A DNA stretch of 64,000 nucleotides. It comes from Ruminococcus sp. Its GTDB lineage: Bacteria; Bacillota; Clostridia; Oscillospirales; Ruminococcaceae. The notes below the pieces were generated by a model. The model had not been told where the DNA came from. It ran no database searches and worked only from the letters and a program-made list of their open reading frames with translations. The stretch covers positions 1 to 64,000 of the forward strand of contig JAHZHC010000020.1 of assembly GCA_019420505.1 (NCBI GenBank). The letters are read 5' to 3'. The first letter of the stretch is position 1. Each line of letters begins with the position of its first letter. Shown one piece after another: positions 39,341 to 47,334 of the stretch. The position numbers and the translations under genes were made by a program.

Positions 39341-40573
39341 TCATGAAAGCATCCAGCTAAGAATCTTAAAATTCTTTTGTTCACCCTCGTCAACGGTTAT
39401 TGTAACTGTATGCTTGGCCTTTTCATCAGAAACATACAGTTCATCAGCCTTAGCATAATCTCCCCAGCCTCCAGAGAAATCGCCGCTTATTGGTTTAACT
39501 TCCTTTCCGTCAACGGTAATAGAAACCTGAGCGCTCTTTCCGTCGATAGTTTTCAGATAAAGCAGACCAAGATTTTTAAATTCCATTTCAAAAGTTGCTG
39601 TTCCACCCGAAACAGTTCCCCATCCTGCATTAAATTTCTGAAATGATACACTTTCTGTAAATGAACCCTCATCTTTTACTGTAATTTCATTGCTGTTTCT
39701 GTCAACGAGCCTTGCGTCAGCATATTTATCACCTGTTGGAGATTCAGCGTCAAATGCCTTTGAATTCTTGTCATAAGAGTCAATATTATCTTTAATTTTC
39801 CCTACAAAGTTTGTAAGAAGCTGTGCAAGAATTCCATGCCCCTTATCATTCGGATGAATATTATCCGGTGAAATATCTGACCACTTAATTGTGCCGGCTT
39901 CTATCTCAGGCATAATTGCATCATGATATGAAATCACCGGCACATTATAAGCCTTTGCAATATCACTATGTACATTCTGAGGACTTGTACCATTATCCAT
40001 TGTCATTTCAATCATAATAACCGCAGGATTATTCTCCTGTTCCATACATTTCCTCACAAGACTATCCATACATGTTTTATAGAAAAAATCATCCGTATCA
40101 TTTATAAATTCAATAAAAATAATATCCGGCTTAAGATCAAGTACATCTTTTTGTACTCTATGTACTCCTATATAAGAATCAGTTGCTCCGATTCCTGCAT
40201 TTGTCACATCAACATAATAGCTGACGTTTTCTTCCCACCAAGTTTTAAAACGATTTACATATTGATTATTGCTCTGCTCCGCAGCAGAACCCTGTGTAAT
40301 TGAATCTCCGAGAAAACAAATATTTGTCATCTGTTTACTGTTCACAAGTGCATTATTTAGTTTTTCAGCTAATCTTGAGGTATCACCCTCCAAAAGAATT
40401 GAACGTTCCAGCATTTTTTCGCTTGCTCCTTTCATAATATCCACAGTTTCAGTGATTGTGGATTCAACATTCTCTGACTTACTTCCATCATCTGCAGATT
40501 TTTTGCCGCAGCTTGCAAACATACCTACTGTAAGAACTGAAGCGACCGCAGCTGCCAATATTTTTTTTACCAT
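39341..40573 (-). CDS. SGNH/GDSL-type esterase lipoprotein
   Basis: This 410-residue protein has a signal peptide of about 21 residues ending MFASC (imperfect lipobox, Cys22), a spacer helix, then an SGNH hydrolase fold from about residue 83: block I GDSIT (catalytic Ser), block II Gly in NAGIGATD, block III Asn in EFINDTD, and block V SPDNIHPN with catalytic Asp and His. The C-terminal 120 residues are beta-rich and may bind carbohydrate. Such enzymes deacetylate xylan or other polysaccharides; the substrate is inferred. The 5' leader is highly structured. Confidence 0.88.
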   Translation of the reverse strand: MVKKILAAAVASVLTVGMFASCGKKSADDGSKSENVESTITETVDIMKGASEKMLERSILLEGDTSRLAEKLNNALVNSKQMTNICFLGDSITQGSAAEQSNNQYVNRFKTWWEENVSYYVDVTNAGIGATDSYIGVHRVQKDVLDLKPDIIFIEFINDTDDFFYKTCMDSLVRKCMEQENNPAVIMIEMTMDNGTSPQNVHSDIAKAYNVPVISYHDAIMPEIEAGTIKWSDISPDNIHPNDKGHGILAQLLTNFVGKIKDNIDSYDKNSKAFDAESPTGDKYADARLVDRNSNEITVKDEGSFTESVSFQKFNAGWGTVSGGTATFEMEFKNLGLLYLKTIDGKSAQVSITVDGKEVKPISGDFSGGWGDYAKADELYVSDEKAKHTVTITVDEGEQKNFKILSWMLS

Positions 40574-40705
40574 TTAAACGCCTCCCGAATATTTTAATAA
40601 GGGACCAAGCCCTGTTATTCAGCACACGACAGGGAGTCAGCCCGTCACGGTTTCAGTTGTCCTCCGCCTGAAAAGGCAGTAACAACCGTTATGGTTACAT
40701 ATTTT
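40574..40705 (-). promoter_or_regulatory. Structured 5' leader of the SGNH gene, candidate riboswitch
   Basis: The leader of about 130 bases folds into ACGGTTGT...ACAAC/AACCGT enclosing TGCC-ttttca-GGCG, then CCCTGT...ACAGGG. TCCC just after can pair with the GGGAGG of the ribosome site, but the same CCC can instead pair with the preceding AGGG (AGGGCTTGGTCCCT). This gives two alternative states, ribosome site hidden or free. I do not recognise the class. Confidence 0.5.
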
Positions 40706-40711
40706 TTCTAT

Positions 40712-40740
40712 ATTATAACACATTAATTTTTATTTGTCAT
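40712..40740 (-). promoter_or_regulatory. Promoter of the SGNH gene
   Basis: ATGACA, 17 bp and TATAAT on the minus strand. Confidence 0.8.
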
Positions 40741-40778
40741 CTATTTTTTTATACTTTTAAAGATTTTTAAAATAGCAT

Positions 40779-40810
40779 AAAAAAGAGCGGAAATAATCCG
40801 CCCTTTTTTA
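40779..40810 (-). terminator. Terminator of the Cys/Gly-rich peptide gene
   Basis: A GGGCGGATT/AATCCGCTC-type stem with a U run on the minus strand (arms around gagcgga and tccgccc). Confidence 0.8.
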
Positions 40811-40825
40811 TATTTCAGCTGATGA

Positions 40826-40957
40826 TTAACAGCCGCATCCGCAGCCATTATCGCATCCGCAGTTACCGCAACCGCCAAAGCCGTTGCCGCCGCAGCAAGC
40901 AATAATAAGAATAAGAATGATAATCCACCAGCATCCGCCAAATCCGCAACCGTTCAT
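40826..40957 (-). CDS. Cys/Gly-rich small membrane peptide (HCB protein 13-like)
   Basis: A 43-residue peptide: MNGCGFGGCWW, a hydrophobic run IIILILIIACC, then GGNGFGGCGNCGCDNGCGCGC. Twelve of 43 residues are Cys. Databases label similar clostridial peptides as chorion class high-cysteine HCB protein 13, a name of convenience. The ATG follows AAGGAGATATTTTTT and a terminator follows the stop. A longer frame on the same strand is an out-of-frame shadow. The role is unknown; a membrane-anchored thiol-rich or coat-associated peptide is conceivable. Confidence 0.72.
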   Translation of the reverse strand: MNGCGFGGCWWIIILILIIACCGGNGFGGCGNCGCDNGCGCGC

Positions 40958-40985
40958 AAAAAATATCTCCTTTTTGTGTAATTTT

Positions 40986-41026
40986 TAAGACTTCAGCCGA
41001 TTTATTTATCGACTGCTTAAGTCTTA
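40986..41026 (-). other. Leader hairpin upstream of the Cys/Gly-rich gene
   Basis: A long imperfect stem (TAAGACTT...AAGTCTTA with ATCG/CGAT inside) lies about 30 bases before the ATG. The rest of 41027-41227 is AT-rich and carries the clp promoter (TTGTTT, 16 bp, TATAAT) close to the gene. Confidence 0.45.
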
Positions 41027-41227
41027 TATTACAGTGTATGAAAAATGGGGAAATGTGTTACAAAAATTTTGTGAAAGCAAAATTTGTCCTTTGCATAAAC
41101 TGATAGTAGCGGCAAAACAATGGGATTTTTTCTAACCAAAGCATAAAAATATTATTTCAGGTCAATGATTTATTCAAACATTGTTTTGCAATGTATATTA
41201 ATTATAATAGAAACAGAGGGTGATTAA

Positions 41228-43603
41228 ATGGGGATCACAAACCGTGGTTTTGAAATTGACAGATTCACCAAAAAAGGTCGTGAAATTATCAGAGGAGCAA
41301 TTAACTGTGCCGGAAACTGGGGTCATACTTATATAGGTTCAGAGCATATTCTTCTCTCTATTCTTGAAGAGGGAACGTCAACTGCCAACTCTATTCTTTT
41401 AAAACACGGCGTTATTTTTGAAGATATACAAGAGCAGATTATGAGAATAATAGGCAAGGGTACGCCCTGCCGTCTTACTCAGAATGATTTTACGCCTACT
41501 GCTATAAACATTCTGAAAAACGCCTGCGGACTTTGTGATAATTACGGTGATAAGCAGGTAGGTTCTGAATATATTCTTGCAGCTATGCTTCATCAATCCA
41601 GTTCTTGTGCGGTGACTATGCTTAGAGAATTAAATGTTAACATAAATAATATTTACTCAGATTGTACTCTTTCTGACAGCAGTATTTTTATTGAACAAAA
41701 CTATGTCCGCCTTAAAAATCTTGAACGATTCGGAAGAGAGCTGACCAGAAAAAACGTTTGTGAGGACTTTGATCCTGTTATTGCAAGAGAAAAAGAGACA
41801 TCAAGAATCATGGAAATCCTATGCCGCAGAACAAAGAATAATCCATGTCTTATCGGTGAAGCAGGCGTTGGTAAAACTGCGGTTGTTGAAGGACTGGCAA
41901 TGAAAATTCTTCAGGGAAAAGTACCTGATCTATTGGCATCAAAAAGGATTTTTTCCTTAGACCTCACACTGCTTCTTGCCGGAGCAAAATACCGGGGGGA
42001 TTTTGAAGAACGTTTAAAAAGCTGTATGGACGAAGCAGAAAACGCTGGAAACGTTATTTTATTTATTGATGAAATTCATAATATAATGGGTGCAGGAGCG
42101 GCAGAGGGTGCAATTGACGCTGCAAATATACTCAAGCCTCAGCTTGCCAGAGGGAAAATACAAATTATAGGTGCAACAACCTATGATGAATATCGTCAAA
42201 ATATTGAAAAAGATTCAGCAATGGAACGACGTTTTCAGACAGTAAAAATTGATGAACCTACCGCAGAATGTACAGTAGACATAATAAAAGGCTTGTGCGG
42301 AAAATATGAAGAGCATCATAAAATGAAAATACCCGACAGTGTTATTGAAAAAACTGTTGAACTGGCACAGCGTTATATTCCTGAAAGGTATTTTCCCGAT
42401 AAAGCCATAGACATATTAGACGAAGCCTGTGCTTGTGCAAGAATAAGCAATCCTCAGGCAAAAACAGATAAAAAATATGTATCTCAGGTTTTTAACGATT
42501 ATATATCAGGAAAAATATCACGAGAAACATACATCACTGCCATAACTAACCGAAGTGTACCTAAGCCTATTACTCTGTCCGAAAAACACGTATGCTCAGT
42601 TGTATCCCGTTGGACCGGGATTCCCTGTGAAGATTTTGATGCAGACGAAGCGCAAAAGCTTCAAAACCTTGAATCTGAACTGGAAAAAGAGGTTTTGGGA
42701 CAAAAGGAAGCAATTAAATCACTGTGTTATGCAATACGCCGATGCCGAACAGGGCTTAAGGGAGATAAACGACCCATGGGCAGCTTCATTTTTTTAGGCA
42801 CAAGCGGAGTAGGAAAAAGTCAGCTTGCAAAATCCCTTGCCAAAGCACTGTTTCACAGAGATGACGCCCTTATCAGAATTGATATGTCGGAATATATGGA
42901 GCGTCATAACGCTTCAAAACTTATTGGCGCACCTCCCGGATATGTTGGTTATGAAAGCGGAGGAGTCCTTACCGAACAGGTAAGAAAAAAACCATATTCC
43001 GTTTTACTGCTTGATGAAATCGAAAAAGCACACCCTGATGTTTTCAGTATTCTTTTACAAGCTTTAGAGGATGGTTTTGTTACAGATTCTCAAGGGAAAA
43101 AGGTTTCCTTTTCAAATCTGATTATTATAATGACCTCTAATGCCGGAGCAAAAAAACTGTCTGCAAAAAATCCAATTGGTTTTGAAAATATTGAATCTGA
43201 ACAAAAACGCAGAGAACAAATCAAAAAAGAAATGCTTGACGAACTAAAAAGATTTTTATCTCCGGAGTTTTTCAGCAGAATAGATGAAACAATTATTTTT
43301 AATACCCTTGGCATTGAAGAGCTTACTGAAATAGCCGTTTCCGAGCTTTCTGAGCTTCAGTCAAGAGTAGAAAAACTGGGATATAACTTTATTTTTGACA
43401 AGAACACGGCTAAAAAGCTTGCAGAAAAATGTGATTGCAGTGAATCAGGTGCAAGGGAAATACGGAAAACTGTAGAGCAGAATATCCAAAACCTGATTTC
43501 AGATAAAATACTTGCCGGGACAGATAAAAATATACCTATGATCTTGGAAATGTCAGACTGCGGAGAATACCGAATAAGAGAACACATTCCCAACGGCTGC
43601 TGA
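41228..43603 (+). CDS. ClpC/ClpA-like AAA+ unfoldase
   Basis: This 791-residue Hsp100 protein has an N-domain with two Clp_N repeats (residues 8-145), a first AAA+ module (Walker A GEAGVGKTA, Walker B VILFIDEIHN) and a second (GTSGVGKSQ, LLLDEIEKAHPD). NPIGFEN near residue 650 is the IGF-type loop used to dock ClpP, so it is a protease partner rather than a ClpB disaggregase. The linker between the modules is short, without the UVR/M-domain coiled coil of Bacillus ClpC, so adaptor dependence may differ. No mcsA, mcsB or ctsR genes lie nearby. It is a single-gene unit with GAGGGTG ribosome site and its own terminator. Confidence 0.9.
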   Translation: MGITNRGFEIDRFTKKGREIIRGAINCAGNWGHTYIGSEHILLSILEEGTSTANSILLKHGVIFEDIQEQIMRIIGKGTPCRLTQNDFTPTAINILKNACGLCDNYGDKQVGSEYILAAMLHQSSSCAVTMLRELNVNINNIYSDCTLSDSSIFIEQNYVRLKNLERFGRELTRKNVCEDFDPVIAREKETSRIMEILCRRTKNNPCLIGEAGVGKTAVVEGLAMKILQGKVPDLLASKRIFSLDLTLLLAGAKYRGDFEERLKSCMDEAENAGNVILFIDEIHNIMGAGAAEGAIDAANILKPQLARGKIQIIGATTYDEYRQNIEKDSAMERRFQTVKIDEPTAECTVDIIKGLCGKYEEHHKMKIPDSVIEKTVELAQRYIPERYFPDKAIDILDEACACARISNPQAKTDKKYVSQVFNDYISGKISRETYITAITNRSVPKPITLSEKHVCSVVSRWTGIPCEDFDADEAQKLQNLESELEKEVLGQKEAIKSLCYAIRRCRTGLKGDKRPMGSFIFLGTSGVGKSQLAKSLAKALFHRDDALIRIDMSEYMERHNASKLIGAPPGYVGYESGGVLTEQVRKKPYSVLLLDEIEKAHPDVFSILLQALEDGFVTDSQGKKVSFSNLIIIMTSNAGAKKLSAKNPIGFENIESEQKRREQIKKEMLDELKRFLSPEFFSRIDETIIFNTLGIEELTEIAVSELSELQSRVEKLGYNFIFDKNTAKKLAEKCDCSESGAREIRKTVEQNIQNLISDKILAGTDKNIPMILEMSDCGEYRIREHIPNGC

Positions 43604-43608
43604 TTAAT

Positions 43609-43640
43609 TAGGCACTCTTCCTAAAGGAAAAGTGCCTTTA
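43609..43640 (+). terminator. Terminator of the clp gene
   Basis: An AGGCACT-TTCC/GGAA-AGTGCCT stem followed by a T-rich stretch. Confidence 0.8.
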
Positions 43641-43722
43641 CTTTTACCTTCATAAAATATCTCTTGCAATTTGCGGGAAAAAGTGATATAATAACAAAAT
43701 ATTATGAAGGAAGGTGCTATTG

Positions 43723-44022
43723 TTGAACAGCGAACTTGTTAAACTACTGATTGAGCTTTTAGTCGGCTGTGCAGTAATTATGGCTGTAATTGCTCTGATA
43801 TGTGTCTGTACACCAAAGCTTGCCAAGCTGATTATAAAAAAGCACCCTCGTTTTGCCGAAAGTCCCGAAAGGGTGGATGAAAGTAATGCAGGCATTGTAC
43901 CTTCAGTCAAAGGACCATATGATGCCCAAGAAGAAAAGTATGACTTAAATTATAAAATTTATCACAAAGATATATATGGAGTTGATTTTAGACATGGCAA
44001 AGAAAAACGAAAAAATGGTTGA
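43723..44022 (+). CDS. Small single-pass membrane protein upstream of proS
   Basis: This 99-residue protein is read from TTG 43723 (TTG 43720 is also possible) with GAAGGAAGG upstream. Residues 5-30 (VKLLIELLVGCAVIMAVIALICV) are one membrane helix; the rest is charged (KLIIKKHPRFAESPERVDESN) and cytoplasmic. I do not recognise a family. Its 3' end overlaps proS by about 29 bases in another frame, so the two are co-transcribed. Confidence 0.6.
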   Translation: MNSELVKLLIELLVGCAVIMAVIALICVCTPKLAKLIIKKHPRFAESPERVDESNAGIVPSVKGPYDAQEEKYDLNYKIYHKDIYGVDFRHGKEKRKNG

Positions 44023-45439
44023 CGCAATAACCTCAATGGATGAAGATTTTGCAAAATGGTATACTGACATTTGTAAAAAAGCTGAGCTTATTGAATATAC
44101 AAGCGTAAAAGGATGTATGGTAATACGTCCTTACGGCTATGCAATATGGGAAAATATTCAAAGGATTCTTGATGGAATGTTTAAGGAACTGGGACATGAA
44201 AATGTTTGCATGCCAATGTTTATTCCGGAAAGTCTGCTGCAAAAGGAAAAGGATCACGTTGAGGGATTTGCTCCTGAGGTCGCATGGGTTACACACGGCG
44301 GAAATGAAAAGCTTGAAGACAAACTTTGTGTTCGTCCAACCTCTGAAACTCTTTTCTGTGAACACTATGCGAATATTATACATTCATACCGTGATCTTCC
44401 TAAATTATATAATCAGTGGGTTTCTGTTGTAAGATGGGAAAAAACCACACGTCCATTCCTTCGTTCAAGAGAATTTCTCTGGCAGGAAGGACACACGATA
44501 CACTCAACTGCTGACGAAGCTATTGAAGAAACAGAAAGAATGCTGAATTGCTATGCTGATTTCTGCGAAAAAGCATTGGCTATGCCTGTTGTAAAAGGAA
44601 GAAAAACCGACAGCGATAAATTTGCAGGCGCTGAAGCTACTTATGCCATAGAGGCTCTTATGCACGACGGCAAGGCTTTGCAGGCAGGAACATCGCATTA
44701 TTTCGGCGACGGTTTTGCAAAAGCTTTTGATATTCAGTTTACAAATAAAGAAAACAAGCTTGAATATCCTCATCAAACCTCATGGGGTGTTACTACACGT
44801 CTTATCGGAGCAATAATTATGACTCACGGTGACGACAACGGTTTGGCTCTTCCGCCTGCCGTAGCTCCGATTCAGGCTGTTATCGTTCCTATTGCACAGC
44901 ATAAAGAGGGTGTTCTTGAAAAAGCAGAGGAATTATATAATTCACTTAAGGCAAAAGGCATTCGTGTCAAGCTTGATGATTCAAATAACTCTCCCGGATG
45001 GAAATTTGCTGAGTATGAAATGAAAGGCGTTCCTGTTAGAATTGAAATCGGACCAAAAGATATAGAAAATAATCAATGTGTAATTGTCACACGACATAAC
45101 AGAGAAAAAACTTTCGTTTCACTTGATAACCTGACAGAAATCGTGCCGATCAAGCTTCAGGAAGTACATGACGGACTTTATTCAAAGGCTCTTGAAAACC
45201 GCAAAAACAAAACGTATCAATGCAAAACAATGGATGAAATCATATCTGCTCTTGAAGAAAACGGTGATGGATTTGTTGAGGCAATGTGGTGCGGTGAAGA
45301 AGCTTGTGAAGACGAGGTCAAAGAAAAAACCGGCGTAGGTTCACGCTGCATTCCATTTGAACAGCATAATATTTCAGACAAATGTGTTTGCTGCGGAAAA
45401 CCTGCTAAGAAAATGGTTTTGTGGGGAAAAGCTTATTAA
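43994..45439 (+). CDS. proS: Prolyl-tRNA synthetase, type 3 (eukaryote-like)
   Basis: A 481-residue class II synthetase that charges tRNA-Pro. Motif 2 (VRWEKTTRPFLRSREFLWQEGHT), motif 3 (GVTTRLIGAIIMTHGDDNGLALPP), an anticodon-binding domain (about 285-385) and a C-terminal zinc domain (CGEEACEDEV...CVCCGK) place it in the archaeal/eukaryote-like group common in Clostridia. It lacks the editing INS domain of the bacterial type. ATG 43994 is preferred (GGAG upstream); ATG 43976 is also in frame. Confidence 0.95.
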   Translation: MAKKNEKMVDAITSMDEDFAKWYTDICKKAELIEYTSVKGCMVIRPYGYAIWENIQRILDGMFKELGHENVCMPMFIPESLLQKEKDHVEGFAPEVAWVTHGGNEKLEDKLCVRPTSETLFCEHYANIIHSYRDLPKLYNQWVSVVRWEKTTRPFLRSREFLWQEGHTIHSTADEAIEETERMLNCYADFCEKALAMPVVKGRKTDSDKFAGAEATYAIEALMHDGKALQAGTSHYFGDGFAKAFDIQFTNKENKLEYPHQTSWGVTTRLIGAIIMTHGDDNGLALPPAVAPIQAVIVPIAQHKEGVLEKAEELYNSLKAKGIRVKLDDSNNSPGWKFAEYEMKGVPVRIEIGPKDIENNQCVIVTRHNREKTFVSLDNLTEIVPIKLQEVHDGLYSKALENRKNKTYQCKTMDEIISALEENGDGFVEAMWCGEEACEDEVKEKTGVGSRCIPFEQHNISDKCVCCGKPAKKMVLWGKAY

Positions 45440-45447
45440 TGTATAAC

Positions 45448-45486
45448 AAAAATGCTCTTGTACAATTATACAAGAGCATTTTTTAT
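45448..45486. terminator. Bidirectional terminator between proS and the ROK gene
   Basis: A 13-bp stem (AAATGCTCTTGTA and complement) with A and T tracts on either side serves both converging genes. Confidence 0.9.
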
Positions 45487-45495
45487 TTTTATTTA

Positions 45496-46737
45496 TTAGT
45501 TATCAACAAAACCGCCTTTTTCAAAAAACAGTTCTCTGACCGCCAAAGCACAGCCTGAAAGAAATCTGTGTTTGTTTTCTACCATAGAAAGCACAAGCTT
45601 TTCTGATACTTCTTCACCGGCTATATTTTTAACAGCATTCTTCAGCAAATTAAAAACAAAATCTGAATCTAAATATAAAAGATGCAAAACAATTTTCTGA
45701 GGATTAGTAACAAAATATAAATTATTTATCAGCATAGCCATAAGACCGGCTGCCCTGTCAACTATACGAACAATTTCCTTATCGCCATTCTGATAAGACG
45801 AAATTATCATTCCGATCTTAATATTGTTCTTATCACCGTTTGTTTGTTGATAAAGAAAAGGTGTTTTATCTTTTGAAAACATTCTTTCTATTCTTTTAAA
45901 AACAGCCGTTGACGTGATTTCATTGCCGACACAGCCTCTCCGTCCGCAGACAGGACAAATGTCAGGAGAATTTGGATCAACTATGATCTTATCAACAAAA
46001 TTTGTGCGATTGTGGTATGAGATTATAGGATCTTTTTTGTGAGTTGCTATAAAATTGATCTCTTTGCCATACTGCAGAAAAGCAATGCTGTCAAAGTCCG
46101 AATTTATCTTTCTCAGAAAATCAATATTGGCAATAGCTGTACCCTTGACAGAATTACCGAAAACAACCGGCAAGTCAGTAAATGAAGCTACAAGTTCTTT
46201 TGCTTTTGAATAATCAGGAACACCATTAATCATGTTAATTTGAAACATCGAATAAAGACTTGGATAAACCCCGAATCCTATACCAAGAATTTGTCTTTTA
46301 TCAAGGCAATTATCGTTAAGGATCTCATGAACAGATTTATCAATAAATTCAATTACTGATTGCCTGTCGTCATATCCGATATCAATGCGGCAATTACGTT
46401 TATCAAGAATTTGTCCTGACAAAGTCGTAAGTCCCACGCTGATAATATTTTCTTCAATAGTAACACCGAGTGCAAACTTGTAATGATAGTTAATATCAAT
46501 TAATATTTTCTTTCTTCCTCTGGGGGCCTTTTCGGAAATATGCTTATATTCACCTATTTCCATGATAATACCCTGTTCGATCATTTCATTTGTAATGATC
46601 GTTACCGCAGCTCTCGTCAATTCAAGCATTGTAGCAATATCTATCCTGGAAGTCGGACCTCTCTGTTTCAGTATCTTCAAAACCTGCATACGGTTTTGTC
46701 TTTTCAGATCAAGTTTACTGATCCCGTGTTGTTCCAT
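45496..46737 (-). CDS. ROK-family transcriptional regulator
   Basis: This 413-residue protein has an N-terminal winged helix (residues 15-75, RQNRMQVLKILKQRGPTSRIDIA) and a ROK domain with the zinc motif CPVCGRRGC (near residue 262). The phosphate/ATP motif is weak, as in NagC/XylR-type repressors that bind sugars without phosphorylating them. It likely regulates a sugar operon, but no sugar genes are adjacent, so the target cannot be named. It starts MEQHGISKLD at 46737 after GGAGGATAATGTAA. Confidence 0.88.
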   Translation of the reverse strand: MEQHGISKLDLKRQNRMQVLKILKQRGPTSRIDIATMLELTRAAVTIITNEMIEQGIIMEIGEYKHISEKAPRGRKKILIDINYHYKFALGVTIEENIISVGLTTLSGQILDKRNCRIDIGYDDRQSVIEFIDKSVHEILNDNCLDKRQILGIGFGVYPSLYSMFQINMINGVPDYSKAKELVASFTDLPVVFGNSVKGTAIANIDFLRKINSDFDSIAFLQYGKEINFIATHKKDPIISYHNRTNFVDKIIVDPNSPDICPVCGRRGCVGNEITSTAVFKRIERMFSKDKTPFLYQQTNGDKNNIKIGMIISSYQNGDKEIVRIVDRAAGLMAMLINNLYFVTNPQKIVLHLLYLDSDFVFNLLKNAVKNIAGEEVSEKLVLSMVENKHRFLSGCALAVRELFFEKGGFVDN

Positions 46738-47030
46738 TTACATTATCCTCCGATTAATCTGCAAAGCTTTTTATTATAAAAACATAAATAAATTTTGTAA
46801 TTCAATAAGGAAACTCCCTCTAATTCAGCTTATCAATAACGCTTAGTGTTTCATTTGTTCATTATATCCTTTTCCGAAAAACTAAGTTGTCAGCCTACTG
46901 AAAAACGGACTTAAACCGTAAATTACAATATAAAATTACTTTTTTGCTTTTGTAAATTATATCAGATCATAATGAATAAAATGTTAAGATTATTCGCAAA
47001 TTAAACGCTTCATTATTTTTTTACAGTTAG

Positions 47031-47282
47031 TTAAAGAATGTCATTCTCATCGATATCGTCTTCTATTTCTTCACCATTAAGAATAGCTCTGAGCGTTTCA
47101 ACCTCTTCCTCTGTAAGTGTAATACCCTTTCCCATTCTTGTATGGTCCGGATTCCATTCTCTCAAATCATATTTAGGCTCTCTTTCATTCCAGCTTACCA
47201 TATTAATTTCCTTTGTCCAACCCTTAGCATTTTCAGAAAGAACTCCTAAAGTTTTTGTAATTTCATATTTTAATTCAGCCAT
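47031..47282 (-). CDS. YdbC/PC4-family ssDNA-binding protein
   Basis: An 83-residue protein matching the YdbC family: ITKTLGVLSENAKGWTKE, LNMVSW-type strand (INMVSWNEREPKYDLREW), DHTRMGKGITLTEEE. It folds like the eukaryotic PC4 coactivator and binds single-stranded DNA as a dimer in Lactococcus. The biological role in Firmicutes is unsettled. It follows a flippase gene by 52 bases, with only a weak hairpin (47313-47332) between. Confidence 0.88.
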   Translation of the reverse strand: MAELKYEITKTLGVLSENAKGWTKEINMVSWNEREPKYDLREWNPDHTRMGKGITLTEEEVETLRAILNGEEIEDDIDENDIL

Positions 47283-47334
47283 TATTAAAACCTCCGTATA
47301 AAATTATATTAAACCGGCAAATTGCCGTTTTATC

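Noticed and set aside
40741..40941. A 66-codon Ala-rich leftward frame
   Set aside because: It overlaps the Cys/Gly-rich 43-residue gene in another frame and crosses its terminator; the other frame has the ribosome site and family resemblance.
43604..43722. T-box leader for proS
   Set aside because: The region is too short and shows no T-box sequence or specifier structure; it only holds the clp terminator and a ribosome site.
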